Source of the DNA: Ameyamaea chiangmaiensis
GTDB taxonomy: Bacteria; Pseudomonadota; Alphaproteobacteria; Acetobacterales; Acetobacteraceae
Assembly (NCBI RefSeq): GCF_013376175.1
Contig: NZ_JABXXR010000004.1
Span: forward strand, 1-59,961
Reading direction: 5' to 3'
DNA length: 59,961 nucleotides
Shown piece by piece: positions 34,332 to 42,168 of the stretch. The translations under genes were made by a program, and so were the position numbers. Every line of letters begins with the position of its first letter. Position 1 is the first letter of the stretch. A model generated the notes under the pieces. It saw only the letters and a list, made by a program, of their open reading frames with translations, was not told where the DNA came from and made no database searches.

Positions 34332-35504
34332 ATGCGTTTTCGCTTCGCCCGCTCAACTCTGTTCTTTCTCGCCGGGACGGCACTTGCGACCGGTACCCCT
34401 GATGCCGGGCGTGCCGCCGCGCCCAGCGTGACACTCCAGTCCCGGCCGTTCGGGACGACGCCCGACGGCAAGCCGGTTGCAATCTACACACTGCACAACA
34501 CCTCCGGCATGACGGTGCGTTTCCTGTCGTATGGGGGCGTCATCCAGTCGATCGAGGTGCCTGACCGGACGGGGCGACCCGGCGACGTCGTGCTGGGCTT
34601 TGACGACTTGAAGGGATACACGGTCGATTCCGCCAAGGGTGGCCTGTTCTTTGGCGCGCTGATCGGGCGGTATGCCAATCGCATCGCCAAGGGTACGTTC
34701 ACGCTCGATGGCAAGACCTATCATGTACCGGTGACGGCACCGCCCAATGCCCTGCACGGTGGCACGCGGGGCTTCGACAAGCAGGTGTGGACCGTGACGC
34801 CAACGCCTGTGACCCGGCACACGGCCGGTGCGACGCTGACCCTGGTCAGTCCGGCGGGCGATCAGGGGTTCCCGGGCGCGCTGACGGTGCACGTGACCTA
34901 CACCCTGACCGACGACAACGCGTTGCAACTGCACTATCAGGCCACGACGGATGCCCCCACGGTTCTGAACCTGACCAACCACAGTTATTTCAACCTGGGC
35001 GGCGAGGGGTCGGGGTCCATTGCCGATGAGGTTCTGGAGGTCAACGCCGATCGTTACACGCCCACCGATGCGACCTCGATCCCCACGGGCGAGAGCGTGC
35101 CTGTCGACGGGACGCCGTTTGATTTCCGCAAGGCCATGCCCATCGGCACGCATCTGCGCGACGACAACCAGCAGATCATGTTCGCGCGCGGTTACGACCA
35201 GAACTGGGTCGTCAACGGCCCCTCGGGTCAGGTGCCGCGTCTGGCCGCGCGGGTTTACGATCCGCATACAGGACGGGTCATGGAGGTGCTGACCTCGCAA
35301 CCCGGTGTGCAGGTCTACACGTCGAATTCGCTGGATGGTGCCTATGCGGGCAAGGGGCACAAGGCCTACCGACAGACGGACGCCGTGGCGTTCGAGGCCG
35401 AGCACTATCCCGACTCACCCAACCATCCTTCGTTCCCCACCACGACACTTCGTCCGGGCGAGACCTTCGATTATACCACCAGCTTCCATTTTAGCGTTCG
35501 CTGA
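34332..35504 (+). CDS. galM: aldose 1-epimerase (galactose mutarotase), exported
   Basis: The 390 aa protein has a signal peptide (LFFLAGTALATGTPDAGRAAA, cleavage near 28-30), so it acts in the periplasm, unlike cytosolic E. coli GalM. Conserved residues are His142 (NALHGG), His217 (TNHSYFNLGG) acting as general acid, and Glu355 (AFEAEHYPDS) as base. It interconverts alpha- and beta-anomers of aldoses. A periplasmic form suits an acetic acid bacterium whose membrane dehydrogenases oxidise sugars outside the cytoplasm. No strong Shine-Dalgarno is seen. The TonB receptor gene converges from downstream. Confidence 0.9.
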   Translation: MRFRFARSTLFFLAGTALATGTPDAGRAAAPSVTLQSRPFGTTPDGKPVAIYTLHNTSGMTVRFLSYGGVIQSIEVPDRTGRPGDVVLGFDDLKGYTVDSAKGGLFFGALIGRYANRIAKGTFTLDGKTYHVPVTAPPNALHGGTRGFDKQVWTVTPTPVTRHTAGATLTLVSPAGDQGFPGALTVHVTYTLTDDNALQLHYQATTDAPTVLNLTNHSYFNLGGEGSGSIADEVLEVNADRYTPTDATSIPTGESVPVDGTPFDFRKAMPIGTHLRDDNQQIMFARGYDQNWVVNGPSGQVPRLAARVYDPHTGRVMEVLTSQPGVQVYTSNSLDGAYAGKGHKAYRQTDAVAFEAEHYPDSPNHPSFPTTTLRPGETFDYTTSFHFSVR

Positions 35505-35511
35505 ACCGGTG

Positions 35512-35537
35512 TGCCCCGCGCAGAGGCGCGCGGGGCA
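35512..35537. terminator. hairpin between convergent mutarotase and TonB-receptor genes
   Basis: TGCCCCGCGC, a 6-base loop and GCGCGGGGCA form a perfect 10 bp stem between two convergent stop codons. There is no U-tract on either side, so its termination strength is uncertain, but it probably serves both genes. Confidence 0.55.
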
Positions 35538-35557
35538 AGGAGGCTGAGCGCGCCCGG

Positions 35558-37873
35558 TCAGAACTCCGCGCTGATCGTGCCGAAATACTGGCGCGGCGCG
35601 CCGGCCAGAAGGGACTGATAATCGCCCGACATCGGGTTTCCGTTTTCGCCCATTTGCGAAATATAGCTGGTATTGATCAGGTTATAGATATTGAAGTCGA
35701 ACGTCAGGTTGTGCAGGACACCGTGGTCGCCGAACCGGTAGCGCGCGCCAAGGCTGGTCATCCAGAATCCGGGCACGGACGTGTCGTTGGTGTAGCTGAA
35801 ATAGCGGCGTGAGATGTAATTCGCGTCGAAGTGAACCTCAGCCTGATGGAATTGATACGTCACGTTCGATTTGAACATGAACTGGGGATAATTGACGACG
35901 TATTTCCCCTTCAGGTCATACACGGTGCCCTGGCTGTTGATATTATTGCCATAGACAGAGTGGTTGTAGCTGAAACTGTTGGTCAGGCTGAGTCCATGAA
36001 ATGGCCGCACCGTCAGCGAGATGTCCGCGCCATACATGCTGACGCTGCCGACATTGAGCACCGTCGTGACAGGCTGGATGATCGTTCCGGCGGCAAGTGA
36101 CTGCAGGCGATTGCTGAAGTCGGCGTGATAGAGGTTGAGCGAGCCCACCACCCGGGGCGTGGTGTAGCGATAGCCGATCGCATAAACCCAGTCGGTTTCG
36201 GGCTTGATGGTTTTCTGCAACTGCCGGAATGTTTCCTGGTTCGACACGCCCCATGCCGTTCCAAGCTGATACCCGCCGTAACTATACGCGCGCATGTTCT
36301 TGGCGATATCGACATACACTTCGTGATGCGGCAGGAGACGCCACTCGATATTGAAATGGGGCAGCGCGGCGGCCGACGACGTCAGACTTCCGTTCGGCAA
36401 TTCGGCCTGCCCGTTGTAATCGATATTATTATAGGTCGTACCCCCGGCCGTTGTGACCAGCAGAGAGCGGAAGCCCGCGCGCAGCGTCAAGGTCGGCAAC
36501 GGACGGTATGTATCCTGAAGGTGAAACTGAAACGTATTGGTGTTGTAGCCCATGCCCCAGTTCTGCTGAAACGGCGTTCCGAAATTCCCGCTCATGGGAT
36601 CGATGGGGGCGCCTTCGCCGAGCACCGGCTCTGCGTACTGAAATTCGTTGATCGTGTAGTGATTGTTTTCATACCACACGCCGCCCTCGATCGAATTGTG
36701 CGCAATGTCGTAACGCAGGGCCGAGGTGAAGCCGTAACGCTGGTTCTGCGCGAAGATAATCTGGTCGGACAGCGGCGCGCCGTTGGGTGAAGCGGTGTAG
36801 GGACTGGTCCATGTGCCATAGTGATGTTCCGACTGCCCGTACACCACGCTGGTCCAATTGAGACGGTCCGTCAGGGCGAGATCGAGGTTCAGACCACCGA
36901 GATAGTCGCTGACATGCGTGACGCCCTCATAATACGAGACGTCGATCGCATCGTCGAAGCCGGCAAGGCCGGAATCGAATTGGCCGTTGGCGGCATTATA
37001 CGCCTTGGCATAGTTCGGAAAGTAATAATCCTGGTGATAGCCCAGCGCATGGATCATCGCGAGCGACTGGTCGGCGTAGTTGAACTGCGTTGCATCGTTC
37101 CAGGTAAAGAAGGCGCTCAACTTGCTGGAATGTCCGATCGGTTGAAGAACTTTTGCGTTTACCATCTGACCGAACTGCTCGCCATCGCCCTTCCATTTCA
37201 TCCCGTCCGAGCGCGCGTATGAGACGTAAAAGCGTGTCCCGCTGGGCGTCAGCTTTCCGCTGTCCAGACGCACGAAGGTGCGAAAAGAGTCGTTGCTGCC
37301 GAACATCTGGGAGATCTTCGCACCGGCCTTTTCCTTCGGATCGGAGGAGAACATCTGGATCCCGCCGCCCAGCGCGGTCGTGGCCGGCATATCGACGGCA
37401 CCCGCGCCTTCGGACACCGACATGTACGCGATATTGTCGGGCGCAATCGCAAAACTCGAACTCTGTCCATTATACGTGTAGTATTCCTGAGAGCCGAGTG
37501 GCACGCCATCCAGCGTCATGCCGATCTGCGATTGGGAAAAACCGCGCAGGTAAAGGCTGGAACCCCACGAATCATTACCGAGAGGGTCGTCGGAGACGAA
37601 GTTGATGCCGGGCATCTGGCCAAGCATTTTCATCGGGCTCGTCCCGGCAACGAATTGTTCCATACTGGCCTGCGTCATCTGCCGTACAGACCCGTGGGAG
37701 ACATGCAACCCGGTGACCGCAACGGTCTCGGCGGTCGGGGGCGGCCGCGTTGCCGGCGCACCCGTGGTTTTTCGCGGTGGCGTATGATGCCTGATCGTGG
37801 CAGCTGCCGCACCGCCGGTCAGGAGAGACAGGGTGCTGGCGGTTGCCATAAGGCGGAACAGCACAAGACGCAT
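35558..37873 (-). CDS. TonB-dependent outer-membrane receptor
   Basis: The 771 aa protein has a signal peptide ending in AAA near residue 26, then an N-terminal region with a TonB-box-like ETVAVTG. The plug domain (about residues 60-190) has MLGQMPGINF, LYLRGFSQSQIGMTLDGVPLG and GGGIQMFS. The rest is a 22-strand barrel with aromatic-ended strands and a final Phe (FGTISAEF), needed for outer-membrane insertion. These receptors import iron chelates, vitamins or sugars using TonB energy. The ligand is not determined; its neighbour is a periplasmic mutarotase, compatible with sugar import. ATG 37873 has GAGGGA upstream. Confidence 0.9.
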   Translation of the reverse strand: MRLVLFRLMATASTLSLLTGGAAAATIRHHTPPRKTTGAPATRPPPTAETVAVTGLHVSHGSVRQMTQASMEQFVAGTSPMKMLGQMPGINFVSDDPLGNDSWGSSLYLRGFSQSQIGMTLDGVPLGSQEYYTYNGQSSSFAIAPDNIAYMSVSEGAGAVDMPATTALGGGIQMFSSDPKEKAGAKISQMFGSNDSFRTFVRLDSGKLTPSGTRFYVSYARSDGMKWKGDGEQFGQMVNAKVLQPIGHSSKLSAFFTWNDATQFNYADQSLAMIHALGYHQDYYFPNYAKAYNAANGQFDSGLAGFDDAIDVSYYEGVTHVSDYLGGLNLDLALTDRLNWTSVVYGQSEHHYGTWTSPYTASPNGAPLSDQIIFAQNQRYGFTSALRYDIAHNSIEGGVWYENNHYTINEFQYAEPVLGEGAPIDPMSGNFGTPFQQNWGMGYNTNTFQFHLQDTYRPLPTLTLRAGFRSLLVTTAGGTTYNNIDYNGQAELPNGSLTSSAAALPHFNIEWRLLPHHEVYVDIAKNMRAYSYGGYQLGTAWGVSNQETFRQLQKTIKPETDWVYAIGYRYTTPRVVGSLNLYHADFSNRLQSLAAGTIIQPVTTVLNVGSVSMYGADISLTVRPFHGLSLTNSFSYNHSVYGNNINSQGTVYDLKGKYVVNYPQFMFKSNVTYQFHQAEVHFDANYISRRYFSYTNDTSVPGFWMTSLGARYRFGDHGVLHNLTFDFNIYNLINTSYISQMGENGNPMSGDYQSLLAGAPRQYFGTISAEF

Positions 37874-38331
37874 GATCGTATCCCTCTCAGCCCGATGGCT
37901 CTTGGGGTTGCGCGCTCCCGGCTGTTGAACAGGCATTCAATCCGTTCACCTGCTGCGACGCCGTTTCGCTTTGACCGTTTGATTGTCGATAGGTGGATCG
38001 TTGCAAATCCATTGCGAAAGCGACATGTAATTGAAGCAACGCGCCGTAATATGACGATTTATGGTGGGATATGTCTTTTCGGCAGCATGGTGGCCGTTGA
38101 ATGGACGGTCAAATTAACCGAACCGGACAGTGGGTATCGCAGTGTATCGACTGGCATCGCGGGCGGCTCGCGCGGCTGGCTGCATACGTGCCCGTCCAGA
38201 ATCGGAATGGAACCGCCCCTGTCGATGTGAGTAACGTCGGCGTGATTGAAAGACTGCGGCGGATTGCGATACGGGCTGTTGCCTCGTCGTGATATGTGAT
38301 CGGTTCGTCGTGTCTGACGACAGGAGATAAA
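37874..38331. other. 458-base AT-richer divergent promoter region
   Basis: This gap lies between the TonB-receptor start (minus) and the lipoprotein start (plus). It is visibly richer in A and T than its surroundings, as expected for promoters. I see no gene, tRNA or strong dyad. A TTGACC-like element at about 37974 is followed by no convincing -10. Confidence 0.45.
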
Positions 38332-38904
38332 ATGAGTTTTCGCGTACGCCGTATTGCCCTCTCGGGCATGGTCTGTGTCGTTCTATCCGGATGTGGCTAT
38401 CAGGATTCACGCGTCGCCCATCATGCGCAGTTCTCGATGATCGGCATGAGCGTAAACGACCTTCAGGCCTGCGCCGGTATTCCCGAAAAAACGGCGACGC
38501 TGAACCCGCACACCAAGCTGATGCAATACAGCTACAAGCCCTCGGCAACCGGAAGTTTCTCGATCAGCCCGCTTAATCTGGCCACGGTGAGTTTCGGGGG
38601 CACCGGGGCTCTGTGCCAGATGATGGTCCGTGTCGTCGACGATCAGGTCACCGAGGTTCACTACACCGGCGACGACGACGAAATGATCGGGACCGACGGC
38701 GTGTGCTCGTCGGTCGTGCGGGGATGTGTGCGGCAGCCTGAATCCACGTCCGCCAAAGTGAAAGGGGGCCTGTTCGGCCCCGTCTCCGCGTTCCATTCCC
38801 CGGCGATTCCGGCACAGTCGGCCAACTCCGTATACAACCTGCCGCTCAAAGGCGATGCGGCGGCCGGCGCCCCGGCGGCAGCGGTCGCAGCGACGGCGCA
38901 CTGA
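38332..38904 (+). CDS. BamE/SmpA-like hypothetical lipoprotein
   Basis: The 190 aa protein has a lipoprotein signal with lipobox LSGC at about residues 19-22. Then FSMIGMSVNDLQACAGIPEK resembles the first part of SmpA/OmlA domains (lxxGMsxxdvxxllGxP), followed by a Tyr-rich beta segment and a Ser/Ala/Pro-rich C-terminal tail. The BamE-like fold often supports outer-membrane assembly or binds envelope partners, but the general motif does not show that this is BamE. ATG 38332 has AGGAGATAAA. The frame extends upstream to 38296 without support. It converges on pdxJ. Confidence 0.7.
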   Translation: MSFRVRRIALSGMVCVVLSGCGYQDSRVAHHAQFSMIGMSVNDLQACAGIPEKTATLNPHTKLMQYSYKPSATGSFSISPLNLATVSFGGTGALCQMMVRVVDDQVTEVHYTGDDDEMIGTDGVCSSVVRGCVRQPESTSAKVKGGLFGPVSAFHSPAIPAQSANSVYNLPLKGDAAAGAPAAAVAATAH

Positions 38905-38934
38905 CCGGCCGGGCCGCCGCCCCGCGCCAGTCGA

Positions 38935-39669
38935 TCACACGCGGGCGGCGGCGATCTCGGCCTTCATGCGGGTGATGACGGCGGGCAGGCCATCGAAAAT
39001 CGCCTGTCCAATCAGGAAATGCCCGATATTGAGTTCGGCCACGTCGGCCAGTGCAGCGATCGGACGCACATTGTCGAACGTCAGCCCATGACCGGCGTGC
39101 ACCTCCAGCCCCAGGGACGCCGCCAGAACGGCGCCCTCGGCGAGCCGTGCCAGTTCGCCGTCACGTCCTTCGGCATAGGCGCCGGTGTGCAGTTCGACGA
39201 CAGCCGCGCCCGCTTCGGCAGAGGCGATGATCTGCGCCGGTTCGGGGTCGATGAACAACGAAACCCGAATACCGGCGTCGGCCAGTGTACGCACCTGTTG
39301 CGGCAGCGTCGCGGACAGGCCAAGCACATCCAGCCCGCCTTCGGTCGTCACTTCGGCGCGCCGTTCGGGCACGATGCAGCATGCGTGCGGTGTGTGCCGC
39401 AGGGCGATGGCGACCATTTCCTGCGTCGCGGCCATTTCGAGGTTGATCGGCGCGGTCAGGGCCGTGACCATGCGCTGCACGTCCGCATCGCGGATGTGGC
39501 GTCGGTCTTCGCGCAGATGCAGGGTGACGCCATCCGCCCCGGAGCGGACGGCCAGAAGCGCGGCCTCGACCGGGTCCGGGTGCTCGCCCCCGCGCGCATT
39601 TCGCACGGTCGCGACATGGTCGATATTGACGCCCAGACGGGGCAGGGGTGTGTGGGAGGGCAGGTTCAT
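38935..39669 (-). CDS. pdxJ: pyridoxine 5'-phosphate synthase
   Basis: The 244 aa TIM-barrel enzyme joins deoxyxylulose 5-phosphate with 3-amino-2-oxopropyl phosphate to make pyridoxine phosphate. [29 protein letters not shown] and [10 protein letters not shown] are diagnostic. [12 protein letters not shown] closes the barrel. The start ATG 39669 overlaps the pdxA stop (ATGA), so the two are translationally coupled in the order pdxA-pdxJ. This is the DXP-dependent vitamin B6 route. Confidence 0.95.
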   Translation of the reverse strand: MNLPSHTPLPRLGVNIDHVATVRNARGGEHPDPVEAALLAVRSGADGVTLHLREDRRHIRDADVQRMVTALTAPINLEMAATQEMVAIALRHTPHACCIVPERRAEVTTEGGLDVLGLSATLPQQVRTLADAGIRVSLFIDPEPAQIIASAEAGAAVVELHTGAYAEGRDGELARLAEGAVLAASLGLEVHAGHGLTFDNVRPIAALADVAELNIGHFLIGQAIFDGLPAVITRMKAEIAAARV

Positions 39670-40658
39670 GGCGGGCTCCGATGGGCAGTCATGGACGTGG
39701 CGAGACGCAGCGCGGCGATAAGGCTGTCCGGTCGGGCGATGCCGCGCCCGGCAATGTCGAAGGCGGTGCCGTGATCCGGCGAGGTCCGGATGATCGGCAG
39801 GCCGAGCGTGACATTGACGCCGTTGTCCATATCGAGCGTCTTGAGTGGAATCAGGGCCTGATCGTGATACATGCAGATCGCGGCATCATAGTCCGCTCGT
39901 GCGGTCGGGGTGAACATCGTATCGGGCGGCCAGGGCCCCGTGACGTCAATCCCGTCCTGCCGGAGGCGCGACAGGGCGGGCAGGATGATCGCCTCTTCCT
40001 CCGTGCCCATCAGGCCGCCTTCACCGGCATGCGGGTTCAGGCCGGCAACCGCCAGACGCGGTGAAGGCAGGCCAAAGTCCCGGCGCAGTGCATGATGGGT
40101 GGTGCGCGCAACACGCACGATCTCGTCCACGCGCAACTGGTCCAGCGCCGTGCGCAGCGAGACGTGAATGGTGACCGGCACCACGCGCAGCGAAGGGCCG
40201 GCCAGCATCATGACCTCATGCCCCGGAACGCCGCAGAGGTCCGCGAGAAATTCCGTGTGGCCCGGGTAGATGAAACCGCCCTGGCGCAGGACGTATTTGT
40301 TGATCGGGTTGGTGACAACGCCACCTGTGGCTCCCGCCTGCGCCGCTGCCACGGCGCGCGCGATGCTGTCGATGATCGCCGGTGCGTGCGCCGGGTTTCC
40401 GACGCCGGGCTGAACAGGGTCCGTCAGGCGTATGCCCTGCATTACCGGGATGGCATCCGGCCAGACCGCCCAAGCCTGATCTGGCGTTGCGATGACCTTG
40501 TGAGGCGCATCCTTCGGCAGGGACGCCGGATCACCGAACAGCACGAAGGCCTCTGCGGGCGTCTGACGCAGGGCGTGCCAGGCAGCGTAGGTGAGCTCCG
40601 GGCCGATCCCGGCCGGGTCGCCCATCGTCAGGCCGATCGGCGGCCGCCCGGTCATCAT
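39666..40658 (-). CDS. pdxA: 4-hydroxythreonine-4-phosphate dehydrogenase
   Basis: The 330 aa NAD-dependent enzyme oxidises 4-phosphohydroxy-threonine to the precursor that PdxJ uses. [14 protein letters not shown] near the start, [25 protein letters not shown] and [21 protein letters not shown] near the C-terminus are typical, the last two carrying metal-binding His residues. Its start overlaps the M20 peptidase stop and its stop overlaps pdxJ. Length is normal. Confidence 0.95.
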   Translation of the reverse strand: MMTGRPPIGLTMGDPAGIGPELTYAAWHALRQTPAEAFVLFGDPASLPKDAPHKVIATPDQAWAVWPDAIPVMQGIRLTDPVQPGVGNPAHAPAIIDSIARAVAAAQAGATGGVVTNPINKYVLRQGGFIYPGHTEFLADLCGVPGHEVMMLAGPSLRVVPVTIHVSLRTALDQLRVDEIVRVARTTHHALRRDFGLPSPRLAVAGLNPHAGEGGLMGTEEEAIILPALSRLRQDGIDVTGPWPPDTMFTPTARADYDAAICMYHDQALIPLKTLDMDNGVNVTLGLPIIRTSPDHGTAFDIAGRGIARPDSLIAALRLATSMTAHRSPP

Positions 40659-42067
40659 GATGCCAGAGCGTCGAGCACGCGGACCCAGGCACGAATCCCT
40701 TTGTGGAAGCTGGCGAGATCGTATTTCTCATTCGGCGCATGGATGCGGTCGTCATCCAGTGCGAACCCGATCAGCAACGTGTCCATACCAAGTACCTCGC
40801 GCAGGTCGGAGACGACAGGGATCGACCCGCCACCGCCGATCACCACGGCGCGGTTGGGCGCCCACTCCGCGCTCAGCGCGCCCAGCGCGGCGTCCATGAA
40901 CGGGCCGTCAGGCGGCAACGCGATGCCCTTGGAGCCGCCGTGCGGGGTGAACCGCGCCCGGCAGTCGGACGGAAGTGCCGCGTTCACATGCGCGCGGAAC
41001 GCCGCGCGGATGCGCTCGGGATCCTGGCCGGGCACCAGCCGGAACGACACCTTGGCCGTCGCGCGGGCGGGCAAAACCGTCTTGAAGCCCTCACCCTCAT
41101 ACCCGCCGCTGATGCCGTTGATTTCAAAGCTCGGCCGGCACCAGGTCTGTTCGAGCGCCGTAAAGCCGGCCTCGCCCGCCGGGACGGCCAGTCCGACCGG
41201 GCCCAGCAAACCGTTGTCGTCGGGGTCGATCGCCCGCCACGCGGCGCGCTGTCCGTCCGGGGGCACCGCGATCCCGTCATAGAAGCCGGGCAGCGTCACG
41301 CGTCCGTCGGCATCGCGCACGGTGCCGAGGATTGTGCAGAGACATTCGATCGGATTGCGGGCGGCGTTGCCGTACAGGCCGGAATGCAGGTCGCGCCGTG
41401 CGGCCTCGATCGTGACTTCCTCGCCCACCAGGCCGCGCAGGCTGCCGGTGATCGCGGGCTGGTCGGGTGCGATCATGCCCGTGTCGCAGATAAGGGCGAT
41501 ATCGGCGCGGAGTTCCTCCCGGTGCTGTTCGAGGAACGGCCGCAGGTTATCGCTGCCGCTTTCTTCCTCGCCTTCCAGGATGATCGACACACGCACCGGC
41601 AGGGCGCCGGTCTGGGCACGCAGCGCACGGCAGGCTTCGATGAAGGTCATGACCTGCCCCTTGTCGTCCGATGCTCCACGTGCGGTGATTTCGACCCGAC
41701 CGGATTCGGTCGTAATCAGGGTCGGCTCGAATGGGGCGGTCTTCCACAGGGCGAGCGGATCGACTGGCTGAACGTCGTAATGTCCGTAGAACAGGACATG
41801 CGGGCCGGTCGTCGCGCCCAGATCATGTGCGACGACCATCGGATGACCCGGGGTGTCGCGGATACTGGCGTCAAAGCCGCAGGCCAGGAGTTCGTCGCGC
41901 AGATAGCGCGCGGCGGCCGCGCAATCGGCCGCGTGTTCGGGCTGCGCGGACACGCTGGGAATACGCAGCAGGGCGAACAGCCGCGACAGGGCGTCGTCGA
42001 TCGAGGCATCGACGCGCTCAAGCGTCCCGGTCAAGGTGCCAGGCTGTGTTCCGGGGGAGGGTGACAT
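40655..42067 (-). CDS. M20-family metallopeptidase (dipeptidase-like)
   Basis: The 470 aa enzyme has the M20 zinc-peptidase layout. The first metal residues are in [13 protein letters not shown] (His, Asp), then GASDDKGQ, and GEEESGS with catalytic Glu. The central dimerisation domain contains [15 protein letters not shown]. It likely cleaves dipeptides or N-acyl amino acids. ATG 42067 has AGGAGAACC. It is the first gene of the peptidase-pdxA-pdxJ overlapping operon; why a peptidase is joined to vitamin B6 genes is not obvious. Confidence 0.88.
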   Translation of the reverse strand: MSPSPGTQPGTLTGTLERVDASIDDALSRLFALLRIPSVSAQPEHAADCAAAARYLRDELLACGFDASIRDTPGHPMVVAHDLGATTGPHVLFYGHYDVQPVDPLALWKTAPFEPTLITTESGRVEITARGASDDKGQVMTFIEACRALRAQTGALPVRVSIILEGEEESGSDNLRPFLEQHREELRADIALICDTGMIAPDQPAITGSLRGLVGEEVTIEAARRDLHSGLYGNAARNPIECLCTILGTVRDADGRVTLPGFYDGIAVPPDGQRAAWRAIDPDDNGLLGPVGLAVPAGEAGFTALEQTWCRPSFEINGISGGYEGEGFKTVLPARATAKVSFRLVPGQDPERIRAAFRAHVNAALPSDCRARFTPHGGSKGIALPPDGPFMDAALGALSAEWAPNRAVVIGGGGSIPVVSDLREVLGMDTLLIGFALDDDRIHAPNEKYDLASFHKGIRAWVRVLDALAS

Positions 42068-42089
42068 GAGGGTTCTCCTGACGCGTAAG

Positions 42090-42107
42090 ACCGCCGCTGC
42101 GGGCGGT
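42090..42107 (-). terminator. small hairpin downstream of the glycosyltransferase
   Basis: Read on the minus strand, ACCGCC-CGCAGC-GGCGGT is a 6 bp stem after the 983 aa glycosyltransferase stop, followed by CTTACG, before the peptidase gene. Only a weak terminator candidate. Confidence 0.3.
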
Positions 42108-42168
42108 TGAGGCCGAAGAGTCTGCGCGCTGCGGCCTCTCAGGGCAAGCGGTCGCGCGAGATGGGCCG

